Shown here piece by piece: positions 16,981-24,933 of a DNA stretch of 51,227 nucleotides. Under the pieces are notes generated by a model. The model was given only the letters and a program-made list of their open reading frames with translations. It did no database searches and was not told the origin of the DNA. Where the stretch lies: NCBI GenBank assembly GCA_027491315.1, contig JAIXWL010000002.1, forward strand, positions 1 through 51,227, read 5' to 3'. The position numbers and the translations under genes were made by a program. Position 1 is the stretch's first letter. Every line of letters begins with the position of its first letter. The stretch comes from Cytophagaceae bacterium (GTDB taxonomy: Bacteria > Bacteroidota > Bacteroidia > Cytophagales > Spirosomataceae).

Positions 16981-17814
16981 ATGAAGCAGGCTTTACCTAA
17001 GTATGTATTAGCGCTTTTATTGATGCCCAATCTATTGTGGGCTCAACGAAGCGGCAGTGCTAGTTCAACGACTAGTCCCAATTCAACCCCGAGTAAAGCC
17101 ATAAATTCCAATACAACAGCCAACAAAAATGGGAGCCAAAGTTCTCTGACTGAAAGAGGAACCTGGGCTATTGGATTAACAACTACTACCAATTCCGGCA
17201 TTTTTGGTGGACTGAATTTGCGAAAATCTTGGAATAGAAATCCGAATCGACAACCTATAATCGGTTTAGATATTGTGAATTTGAAAGATTACCGTGAATT
17301 CACCTCCCCTTTTTCCTACAATGGGCGAAACTACATTGAAGGTAAATTAAACAACCTTTTGATTGTAAGACCTGAATTTGGCATGCAATGGATGTTATTT
17401 AAAAAATCCAGTGAAGGGGGGGCAGCCCTGAAGGGCATTTTGGCTACCGGACCTAGTCTTGGTATGCAAATCCCATATTATGTGGATGTATCCTTTCTAG
17501 ATCCCAATACCGGAAGGACCATCATTAAATCCATTCCCTATACTCAGACGCTAAGCAATACTACAGGAAGGTCCGTAATCATTGGCGAAGGAGGCTATTT
17601 TGCAGGAAGCAGCGATGCTAAAATGGTCCCAGGTTGGCATTTAAAATCAGGTTTTGATATTGAACTAAATACCATAAAACATAATTATTTAAGTTTGGAA
17701 GTAGGCTTTATTGTGGATGTATTTCAAAATCCAGTGGAAATTCTTAACCAAACTAACCAAAGATCAGTTTACACAACTGGTTACTTAACTTTCTTCTTTG
17801 GAAGAACATATTGA
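16981..17814 (+). CDS. Putative outer-membrane beta-barrel protein, unknown function
   Basis: A 277-residue protein with a signal peptide (YVLALLLMPNLLWAQ), then a Ser/Thr/Asn-rich low-complexity linker (about residues 23-57), then alternating hydrophobic strands ending in the aromatic terminus YLTFFFGRTY, typical of an outer-membrane barrel. Family assignment beyond that is not possible by eye. It is packed between ytxJ (1 bp) and lipA (6 bp), so cotranscription is likely, though the unit mixes functions. It could also be a periplasmic beta-rich protein. Confidence 0.7.
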   Translation: MKQALPKYVLALLLMPNLLWAQRSGSASSTTSPNSTPSKAINSNTTANKNGSQSSLTERGTWAIGLTTTTNSGIFGGLNLRKSWNRNPNRQPIIGLDIVNLKDYREFTSPFSYNGRNYIEGKLNNLLIVRPEFGMQWMLFKKSSEGGAALKGILATGPSLGMQIPYYVDVSFLDPNTGRTIIKSIPYTQTLSNTTGRSVIIGEGGYFAGSSDAKMVPGWHLKSGFDIELNTIKHNYLSLEVGFIVDVFQNPVEILNQTNQRSVYTTGYLTFFFGRTY

Positions 17815-17820
17815 CATAAG

Positions 17821-18690
17821 ATGATTGAATTACCGCAAATAAATCCAGCAGCTAACACAAGAAAACCAGATTGGCTTCGTGTAAAACTTCCAATTGGTGA
17901 AAAGTACACCAACGTCAGGAAGATTGTGGATGAATATAAATTACATACGATTTGTCAATCGGGAAATTGCCCTAATATGGGGGAATGTTGGGGTGAGGGT
18001 ACCGCTACTTTCATGATTTTGGGAAATGTATGTACTCGGTCTTGTACTTTTTGTGCCGTAGCTACTGGTAGACCCCCAGAATATGACGAGGATGAGCCAA
18101 GGCGTGTAGCTGAGGCCATTCGATTGATGAAAGTAAAACATGCTGTTATTACCTCGGTCAATCGAGATGAACTGAAAGATAAGGGTGCCGAAATCTGGTA
18201 TCAAACGGTACGAGCGGTCAAAGAAAGTACCCCACAGACAACGATTGAAACCTTAATACCTGATACCAAAGGAAATTGGGATGCCTTAATTCGTATGATT
18301 GAAGCGGGTCAGGAAGTAGTTTCCCACAACATGGAAACCGTTGCTAGCCTTTATCGTTATGTACGTCCTCAGGCTAAATATGAACGAAGCTTGGAACAAA
18401 TCCGTCGCACCAAAGATTTTGGTAAACGAACAAAATCAGGCATCATGTTGGGATTAGGGGAAAGCAAAGAAGAAGTTTTTAAGGCCATGGATGATTTAGT
18501 GGCGCATGGTTTGGATGTTTTAACCCTAGGGCAATATTTACAACCTACTAAAATGCACCATGAGGTGATTGAATGGATACATCCGGATACCTTTGCCATG
18601 TATAAAGAAGAAGGACTGAAAAGAGGATTAGCCTATGTAGAATCTGGAGCATTGGTTCGTTCTAGTTATCATGCGGAACGCCATATTTAA
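17821..18690 (+). CDS. lipA: Lipoyl synthase
   Basis: A 289-residue radical-SAM enzyme that inserts two sulfurs into octanoyl groups on E2/H proteins. The auxiliary iron-sulfur cluster cysteines are C45, C50 and C56 ([13 protein letters not shown]); the radical-SAM triad is C71, C75 and C78 (CTRSCTFC). The C-terminal RSSYHAE motif, whose serine ligates the auxiliary cluster, is intact. Third in a compact plus-strand unit, 6 bp after the barrel gene and 6 bp before crtY. lipB is not in the window. Confidence 0.97.
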   Translation: MIELPQINPAANTRKPDWLRVKLPIGEKYTNVRKIVDEYKLHTICQSGNCPNMGECWGEGTATFMILGNVCTRSCTFCAVATGRPPEYDEDEPRRVAEAIRLMKVKHAVITSVNRDELKDKGAEIWYQTVRAVKESTPQTTIETLIPDTKGNWDALIRMIEAGQEVVSHNMETVASLYRYVRPQAKYERSLEQIRRTKDFGKRTKSGIMLGLGESKEEVFKAMDDLVAHGLDVLTLGQYLQPTKMHHEVIEWIHPDTFAMYKEEGLKRGLAYVESGALVRSSYHAERHI

Positions 18691-18696
18691 TGCCTC

Positions 18697-19878
18697 ATGA
18701 GTGTTGCTCCACTTTCCAGTAAGTCGTATCGATACATTTTCGCTGGAGGTGGCATGTCTGCCTTATCCTTAGTTTATTACCTAAGCCAAAGCTCCAGAGC
18801 CCAGGAGCCAATGCTAATCATTGACCCTTCCTTAAAATTAGTCAACGATAAAACCTGGTGTTATTGGTCCGATAAGTCCGAAGAGTTTGATGGAATAGCC
18901 CAAAAAAGTTGGAAAAACTTATGGTTTCATGGTCCAAAAGGAAATAGTATCGCATTGGATATTGCTCCCTTTGAGTACCATAAAATTCGAAGTATAGATT
19001 GGTATCAATTTATCAAAAAACGATTAAGTCAATTCCCAAACATTGAATTTTTAGAAGCAGAGGTAACTGAAATCATTCCAGAAAAAAAGGGTACACGCGT
19101 ATGTTGTACCCAAGGCGAATTTATCGCCACAGATAAAGTATTTGATTCCATTTCCCCTTATCCTTGTGAAATCAATAATCCCAATCACCTAAAACAGCAT
19201 TTTTTAGGATGGGAGATAGAATGTCATTTCCCTATTTTTAAACCAGAGGCAATTAATTTATTTGATTTCCGAGTAGCCCAAGGCACTGAATGTGAATTTA
19301 TGTACGTGCTTCCTACCAGTAAAAAAAATGCCCTATTTGAATACACTTTTTTCTCATCTCAGGTAAGAGAAGCTAGCTTTTACCAAGATAAAATCAAATC
19401 CTATATACAAGCCTATTATAATTTAAGTGAGGAAGACTTTCAAATTAAAGAAGAGGAAAAAGGGATTATTCCAATGTGTTTGGACACAAGAGCAAGTCAA
19501 AAAGTAGCCGAACCCATCATCCGAATTGGCACCTCGGGGGGCTTTGTGAAGGCATCCACAGGATATAGCTTTTTACGCACCCAACGAATTAACCAAGCTT
19601 TGGTTAAAGAATTGGAAAAAGCTAATTCTAGCCGCCTAGTTTTACCTAACAATCCATTCAAAACCTGGCTAGATAAAATCTTCATACAAGTACTCTTAGA
19701 ACAATCCGTAGCGGGAAGCGAGGTTTTTGAGGCCTTATTTCAAAAAAACAAAGGAAGTAAAATGCTCCGTTTTTTGGATGAAAAAACTAGTTTTTGGGAG
19801 GATATTAGCCTGATGGCAACTGTTCCAACGCTACCTTTTATCCGAGCTGTATACCATTTAATAAGTCACTCAAAATAA
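18697..19878 (+). CDS. crtY: Lycopene beta-cyclase (CrtY type)
   Basis: A 393-residue flavoprotein cyclizing lycopene ends to beta-ionone rings. The N-terminal dinucleotide fold YIFAGGGMSALSLVYYL and the following DKTWCYWSD are characteristic of CrtY-type cyclases; a later GTSGGFVKASTGYSF matches the second conserved block. The gene starts 6 bp after lipA. No phytoene synthase or desaturase is near, so this is a carotenoid gene apart from its pathway; it implies a pigmented organism. CrtY is preferred over the heterodimeric CrtYcd type by length and fold. Confidence 0.9.
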   Translation: MSVAPLSSKSYRYIFAGGGMSALSLVYYLSQSSRAQEPMLIIDPSLKLVNDKTWCYWSDKSEEFDGIAQKSWKNLWFHGPKGNSIALDIAPFEYHKIRSIDWYQFIKKRLSQFPNIEFLEAEVTEIIPEKKGTRVCCTQGEFIATDKVFDSISPYPCEINNPNHLKQHFLGWEIECHFPIFKPEAINLFDFRVAQGTECEFMYVLPTSKKNALFEYTFFSSQVREASFYQDKIKSYIQAYYNLSEEDFQIKEEEKGIIPMCLDTRASQKVAEPIIRIGTSGGFVKASTGYSFLRTQRINQALVKELEKANSSRLVLPNNPFKTWLDKIFIQVLLEQSVAGSEVFEALFQKNKGSKMLRFLDEKTSFWEDISLMATVPTLPFIRAVYHLISHSK

Positions 19879-19901
19879 GTATTCAAAAGCACAAATTGCA
19901 T

Positions 19902-19932
19902 TTGTGGCTTCGTAAGATAAATTGTATTTTTG
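19902..19932 (+). promoter_or_regulatory. Bacteroidota-type promoter for metK
   Basis: TTG (19902-19904), a 20-bp spacer and TATTTTTG (19925-19932) match the -33/-7 consensus TTG-N17-23-TAnnTTTG. The -7 box ends 38 bp before the metK ATG, so metK is probably expressed independently of the lipA-crtY unit. Confidence 0.75.
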
Positions 19933-19970
19933 TCAGAATTTTAACATCAAACATATAAACTGTTTCGCCA

Positions 19971-21227
19971 ATGGCATACTTATTCACGTCGGAATCGGTA
20001 TCTGAAGGACATCCGGACAAGGTGGCCGATCAAATCTCAGATGCACTCATAGATCATTTCATGGCTTTTGATCCTACTTCCAAAGTAGCTTGTGAAACAC
20101 TTGTAACAACAGGGCAGGTCATTTTAGCTGGTGAAGTCAAAACTAATACTTACTTAGACGTACAAGCTATTGCGCGTGAGGTGATTCGTAAAATTGGATA
20201 TACCAAATCAGAATACATGTTTGAAGCTAACTCATGTGGTATTTTATCTGCTATCCATGAACAATCGGCTGACATTAACCAAGGTGTAGAACGTGCTAAG
20301 CCTGAAGAGCAAGGTGCTGGAGACCAAGGAATGATGTTTGGTTTTGCTACCAAGGAAACAGATAATTACATGCCTTTGGCATTGGATTTAGCTCATAAAA
20401 TTCTTCAAGAATTATCTTTCATTCGTAACAATGAGCCAGGTTTAATTGGCTATTTACGTCCAGACGCTAAATCACAAGTTACCATTGAATATTCAGATGA
20501 TCATGTGCCACAGCGCATAGACACTATCGTTGTTTCAACACAGCATGATGATTTTGCCGCTGAACCAGAAATGTTAGCTAAAATCAAAAAAGATATCGTT
20601 GAAATAGTGATACCTCGTGTTAAAGCTAGCTTAAAGCCTGAATTGCAGGCCTTGTTTAACGATGCAATCACCTACCACATTAACCCAACAGGTAAATTTG
20701 TAATCGGTGGTCCACACGGAGATACAGGTCTTACAGGCCGCAAGATTATCGTAGATACCTACGGAGGAAAAGGAGCTCACGGTGGTGGCGCATTTTCAGG
20801 AAAAGATCCATCTAAAGTAGACCGTTCAGCAGCCTATGCTACGCGTCACATCGCCAAGAACTTAGTGGCAGCAGGTTTATGTGATCAAGTATTAGTTCAA
20901 GTCTCTTATGCAATTGGTGTTGCTAAGCCTTGCGGTTTATTCATCGATACCTATGGTACTGCCAAAGTAAACATGACAGATGGTGAAATCGCTAAAAAAG
21001 TAGAGGAGATTTTTGATATGCGTCCTTATTTCATCGAACAACGATTGAAATTAAGAAACCCGATGTATTCAGAAACAGCTGCTTATGGCCACATGGGACG
21101 TAAAAACGAAGTTGTTAATAAATCTTTCGTGGGTCCTAACGGAGTAACCATCAGTAAAGAAGTGGAATTATTTACTTGGGAAAAATTAGATTATGTGGAT
21201 GCAGTAAAAACGGCCTTCCAGATTTAA
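19971..21227 (+). CDS. metK: S-adenosylmethionine synthetase
   Basis: A 418-residue enzyme making S-adenosylmethionine from methionine and ATP. The N-terminal [11 protein letters not shown] with its catalytic histidine, [10 protein letters not shown], and the phosphate-binding [16 protein letters not shown] are all present and full length. It supplies the SAM used by lipA, queA and the SpoU methyltransferase in this window. It has its own promoter and ends at an intrinsic terminator. Confidence 0.98.
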   Translation: MAYLFTSESVSEGHPDKVADQISDALIDHFMAFDPTSKVACETLVTTGQVILAGEVKTNTYLDVQAIAREVIRKIGYTKSEYMFEANSCGILSAIHEQSADINQGVERAKPEEQGAGDQGMMFGFATKETDNYMPLALDLAHKILQELSFIRNNEPGLIGYLRPDAKSQVTIEYSDDHVPQRIDTIVVSTQHDDFAAEPEMLAKIKKDIVEIVIPRVKASLKPELQALFNDAITYHINPTGKFVIGGPHGDTGLTGRKIIVDTYGGKGAHGGGAFSGKDPSKVDRSAAYATRHIAKNLVAAGLCDQVLVQVSYAIGVAKPCGLFIDTYGTAKVNMTDGEIAKKVEEIFDMRPYFIEQRLKLRNPMYSETAAYGHMGRKNEVVNKSFVGPNGVTISKEVELFTWEKLDYVDAVKTAFQI

Positions 21228-21248
21228 TTTAACTCATGTTATGCATAA

Positions 21249-21275
21249 AAAAAGGGGACCATAAGTCCCCTTTTT
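21249..21275. terminator. Bidirectional intrinsic terminator between metK and hpf
   Basis: AAAAAGGGGAC (21249-21259), loop CATAA, GTCCCCTTTTT (21265-21275): an 11-bp perfect stem with A and T flanks between convergent genes. Confidence 0.93.
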
Positions 21276-21291
21276 ACATTTCATATTCAGA

Positions 21292-21627
21292 CTATTCTGA
21301 TATATCAATAGCCGTTTTGGCTGCTTTCACTTGGGTTATTTTTGCCTTAAATCGTTTAATCTGCTCCGCAATGGCATTTAACGCTAAATCCAAGGCTTCT
21401 TCAAAAGACCTAGCTTTCTCTTTCACAAACAAGATGGCTCCAGGTACAGCAATTTTAATTTCAAGTAACTTTTCTTTGACTTTCCCCTCCCCTTGTTCTA
21501 ATTTAAGAAATACCTCTCCGCTGGTTATTCGATCATAAAAGGTTTCTAATTTGTTCAACTTAGCTTGGATACTCTCGACTAATTTACGATCCGCTGTAAA
21601 GTGGATGGCATGAACTTGCACTTTCAT
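21292..21627 (-). CDS. hpf: Ribosome hibernation promoting factor, short form
   Basis: A 111-residue HPF/RaiA-type protein from ATG 21627 (an upstream extension of 15 residues is unlikely, as MKVQVHAIHFTAD is the natural start). It has the beta-alpha-beta-beta-beta-alpha pattern of the family: ESIQAKLNKLETFYDRI for the first helix and KARSFEEALDLALNAIAEQIKRFK for the second. It binds the 30S subunit in stationary phase and stops translation. The C-terminal dimerization domain of long HPF is absent. Convergent with metK; a 10-bp palindrome lies about 60 bp upstream of its start. Confidence 0.92.
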   Translation of the reverse strand: MKVQVHAIHFTADRKLVESIQAKLNKLETFYDRITSGEVFLKLEQGEGKVKEKLLEIKIAVPGAILFVKEKARSFEEALDLALNAIAEQIKRFKAKITQVKAAKTAIDISE

Positions 21628-21811
21628 AAGCTTGAAATTTAAAGGTGAAATAATGCTTTGGGAATCCGACAAAGCCTACAACATAAAGAACGTTCTAGAT
21701 TCATGTGAAATGTAGAATATTTTCAAAACGATGTCAAGCATTTCATCAATAATTTTACAAATATGCCCTAGACCAAGAAAAAATAGTGTTAAATTCCAAA
21801 ATCTGGCCATT

Positions 21812-23488
21812 TTAAACCCATTCCACCCGTATGAGTCGGATGGAAATAGCATGCTGACGGAAGAAATCATGCCAAAAATATTGAATAGCCGATAGGTGAT
21901 CATTGGGAGATTTCACCTCCACCAATGCGTATTCCTCTCCTTTTTGAATAAATAAGTCAGGAAAGCCTTTGGCATGCGTCGCTAAATTCCGCCATAAATA
22001 ATTCACAACTTCCAGTAAAGCAGGGCGAGGAATCACCCCAACCAAGCGCTGAATTAATTCAAAATCCAAATTTTGCCAATCCACTAAAGGATTCATTTTT
22101 CCTTGATTTCGCGCTGCATTTTGCTGTAAAAAGCTTAGCCATTGTTCGGTATCATCCAAAAGGGGCAATAAACTTTGAAATTCCTCCTGTAAATCCAAAG
22201 CAAAATTTTCCCGAGCATAATGACTGGGGGCATATTGAAATGGATGATGAAAACCTGTTTTATTTTGATGAAAAATCAAATCCCAAAACCAAAGTCCCAT
22301 CAAATTTTTCCAAACACGATTCTCGGTAAAAGCGGCATAATAACCTTGATTCCTAAAATAATCGGCAACTCCCTCCTCTACCCGATCTTTCCAATCTATT
22401 GAAATCATTAATTTCTCTGCTTCCTTCAAACTAGCTGTCACTTGCTTTACCTGTTTTTTTGATTCTTGCTTCCAAAGAAAATCTTCAAAAAAATGTCTTT
22501 CCCTTGGATTAGTAATCAATTCCAAGCCTGTTCTAGCCCACATTTTAGCCTCATCCAAACGTTTTAGTTTGACCAATAAACGCACGCGCCTTTCCAAGGA
22601 TGCGCCAGCTAAACTCTCCTCATATAAGGATAGGGCTAATTCTAATTCCCCTTGTCGCTCCAGCCATCGAGCCACATGAAACAGAGTACGCTCAAAACTG
22701 CCTATACACAATTCCAATAGTTCTGGCACCAGGGGCCACATATTCAACTGCCAACTGGCCATCACTTCTTCGATAACATGATCCTCCTTTGACTTCTCAA
22801 AAAACCATTCACGCCAAATACTGATGCGCCACTTCTGAATAGCTTCCTCTCGATTTGAAAAATAAGGCACTAAATCGGCCTCATCAATCTCGATGAATTG
22901 TCGATGCCCTAAATCACGAACCACAAAGTCCGTTAAATCATGGTTTCGGCTACCAAAAAACAAAAACTGAATGAAATGAAAATAGGTAGTCTGCAATGGC
23001 CTAATTAGGCTAATTTGCAAATCTTCAAGGCGTGATAATACATCCTCTTTACTTAAATTGTCAAGGATAAATTGGACCAAATGTGGCTTAGAAACTGATT
23101 TAGGCAGAGGACTTTTTTCTCCGGGCACCTGTAATAGTTGAAAACAAATGGTTTTATTTAAATTGTTTAAGCAAGCGTATACAGACTGATCTTCGCTCTG
23201 ACCTATCCGTTCCAATAAATTCATATGAAACAATGCTGTCTTTGCCTCTTCTAAATCAGGAATTTCAGGATAATGGATTAAATCTTCCTGAAACCAAAGG
23301 GTTCTCCTAGAAGCCAATCGTAAATACAAACATTGAGCCGAAAAGGAAGAACTCTCAAAAGTCTGAATGAAAGCTTGCTCTCGCTCGTCTAAAAGTAAGG
23401 CATAATGATTTGCTACATAGCGTAGTACATATTGAAAATATTCCCAATAATAAGTAGGAGACAAATTGGGTGTGGGACTAATATCCAT
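21812..23488 (-). CDS. FAN1-like VRR-NUC domain nuclease
   Basis: A 558-residue protein with a VRR-NUC domain at the C-terminus: GFPDLFIQKGEEYALVEVKS carries the PD...ExK-type metal residues, followed by HLSAIQYFWHDFF. The preceding 450 residues are mainly helical, with TPR-like repeats (LELALSLYEESL) and HTH/SAP-like material near residues 125-185, the layout of bacterial FAN1 homologues, which are structure-specific nucleases linked to interstrand crosslink repair. Both ends lie in non-coding gaps (184 bp and 162 bp), so it is monocistronic. Confidence 0.88.
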   Translation of the reverse strand: MDISPTPNLSPTYYWEYFQYVLRYVANHYALLLDEREQAFIQTFESSSFSAQCLYLRLASRRTLWFQEDLIHYPEIPDLEEAKTALFHMNLLERIGQSEDQSVYACLNNLNKTICFQLLQVPGEKSPLPKSVSKPHLVQFILDNLSKEDVLSRLEDLQISLIRPLQTTYFHFIQFLFFGSRNHDLTDFVVRDLGHRQFIEIDEADLVPYFSNREEAIQKWRISIWREWFFEKSKEDHVIEEVMASWQLNMWPLVPELLELCIGSFERTLFHVARWLERQGELELALSLYEESLAGASLERRVRLLVKLKRLDEAKMWARTGLELITNPRERHFFEDFLWKQESKKQVKQVTASLKEAEKLMISIDWKDRVEEGVADYFRNQGYYAAFTENRVWKNLMGLWFWDLIFHQNKTGFHHPFQYAPSHYARENFALDLQEEFQSLLPLLDDTEQWLSFLQQNAARNQGKMNPLVDWQNLDFELIQRLVGVIPRPALLEVVNYLWRNLATHAKGFPDLFIQKGEEYALVEVKSPNDHLSAIQYFWHDFFRQHAISIRLIRVEWV

Positions 23489-23590
23489 GTGCTAAGAAAC
23501 TTCCAAAGGGTAAAAATTGTACTATTCGACTATTAATTTCGAGATTTTCAACAGAAAATTAGATTTTTTCAACAATTAACAAAACTTGGG

Positions 23591-23598
23591 TATATTTG
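23591..23598 (+). promoter_or_regulatory. Candidate -7 promoter element for pgk
   Basis: TATATTTG fits TAnnTTTG, 52 bp before the pgk ATG. A consensus TTG -33 box at 17-23 bp is not seen; the corresponding region is T-rich. Confidence 0.5.
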
Positions 23599-23650
23599 CC
23601 TGCCTTATCTGAGGCATACGTATCCACTTACAATTTGAAACAAAAATAGT

Positions 23651-24841
23651 ATGCAAACAGTCGCCAATTTCAATTTTTCTGGTAAAAAAGCCTTAGTTCG
23701 TGTTGATTTTAATGTCCCTTTAAACGAAAGGTACGAAATCACCGACGATACGCGTATAAAAGCCACGATCCCTACCATTCAGAAAATTCTGAAAGATGGA
23801 GGGTCGGTAATTTTGATGTCACACTTAGGTAGACCGAAAGATGGTCCAACAGAAAAGTATTCGTTGAAACACTTGGTGACACCTTTGTCTATTGTTTTTG
23901 GTATTAAAGTAAAATTTGCTCCGGATTGTATCGGTGAAGAGGCTGCTCAATTAGCCAGTGAACTTCAGGCAGGAGAAATTCTTTTATTAGAAAACCTTCG
24001 TTTTTACAAGGAGGAAGAAAAAGGTGATGAGGAATTTGCTAAGAAACTAGCCTCTTTAGGTAATGTTTGGGTAAATGATGCCTTTGGTACTGCCCACCGT
24101 GCTCATGCTTCTACGGCTGTCATGGGTAAATTCTTGCAGGACCGAGTTAGTGGATATGTGATGCAAGCCGAAATTGATAACGCTAAAAAAATCTTAGAAT
24201 TTGCCGATAGACCTTTTACCGCTATCATGGGTGGTTCTAAAATTTCAGATAAAATCTTGATCATTGAACAGTTACTAGATAAAGTTGACAATTTGATCAT
24301 TGGTGGAGGTATGACCTATACCTTCTCTTTAGCACAAGGAGGAAAAATTGGAAAATCAATTTCTGAACCAGATAAAGTAGATTTGGCCAAAAGTTTATTA
24401 GAAAAAGCAAAAGCAAAAGGTGTGAATTTATACATGCCAGTAGATAATGTCGTGGCAGATGATTTTAGTAATTCCGCCAACAGACAGACTGTTAATCGTG
24501 GAGAAATTCCTGATGGTTGGGAAGGCTTAGACATTGGACCAAAGTCCATTGAACTATTCCAACAAGTGATTGCTGAATCAAAAACAATCTTATGGAATGG
24601 ACCTATGGGAGTATTTGAATTCCCTAATTTTGCCAAAGGAACCAATGCCATTGCTGATGCGGTAGTAAAAGCCACTGAAGAAAATGGTGCATTTTCTTTG
24701 ATTGGCGGTGGGGATTCCGCTTCTGCCATTAATAACGCAGGATATGGCGACCGCGTTAGTTACGTTTCTACAGGTGGAGGAGCCTTATTAGAGTACATGG
24801 AAGGTAAAGTTTTACCTGGTGTAGCAGCCTTAGAAGCTTAA
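23651..24841 (+). CDS. pgk: Phosphoglycerate kinase
   Basis: A 396-residue glycolytic enzyme making ATP from 1,3-bisphosphoglycerate. The substrate-binding motif [11 protein letters not shown] (N-terminal domain), MSHLGRPK, the hinge region and the nucleotide-binding [13 protein letters not shown] (C-terminal) are intact; length is normal. It stands alone, with its own -7 element and an intrinsic terminator 30 bp after the stop codon. Confidence 0.98.
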   Translation: MQTVANFNFSGKKALVRVDFNVPLNERYEITDDTRIKATIPTIQKILKDGGSVILMSHLGRPKDGPTEKYSLKHLVTPLSIVFGIKVKFAPDCIGEEAAQLASELQAGEILLLENLRFYKEEEKGDEEFAKKLASLGNVWVNDAFGTAHRAHASTAVMGKFLQDRVSGYVMQAEIDNAKKILEFADRPFTAIMGGSKISDKILIIEQLLDKVDNLIIGGGMTYTFSLAQGGKIGKSISEPDKVDLAKSLLEKAKAKGVNLYMPVDNVVADDFSNSANRQTVNRGEIPDGWEGLDIGPKSIELFQQVIAESKTILWNGPMGVFEFPNFAKGTNAIADAVVKATEENGAFSLIGGGDSASAINNAGYGDRVSYVSTGGGALLEYMEGKVLPGVAALEA

Positions 24842-24870
24842 GCCTCATATAAAATTTGAAAATAGCTGGA

Positions 24871-24899
24871 AAGGCGAGGGATGTATTCCTCGCCTTTTT
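24871..24899 (+). terminator. Intrinsic terminator of pgk
   Basis: AAGGCGAGG (24871-24879), an 8-base loop, CCTCGCCTT (24888-24896) and further T residues to 24899. Confidence 0.92.
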
Positions 24900-24933
24900 G
24901 TATTTTAGCTAATTGTCAATTTGACTTGCATAC

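Noticed and set aside
21676-21903. 75-codon frame overlapping the end of the VRR-NUC gene
   Set aside because: Same strand but another frame, no motif, half of it inside the VRR-NUC coding region.
24316-24729. 137-codon antisense frame in pgk
   Set aside because: Entirely inside pgk, with no recognisable domain or start context.
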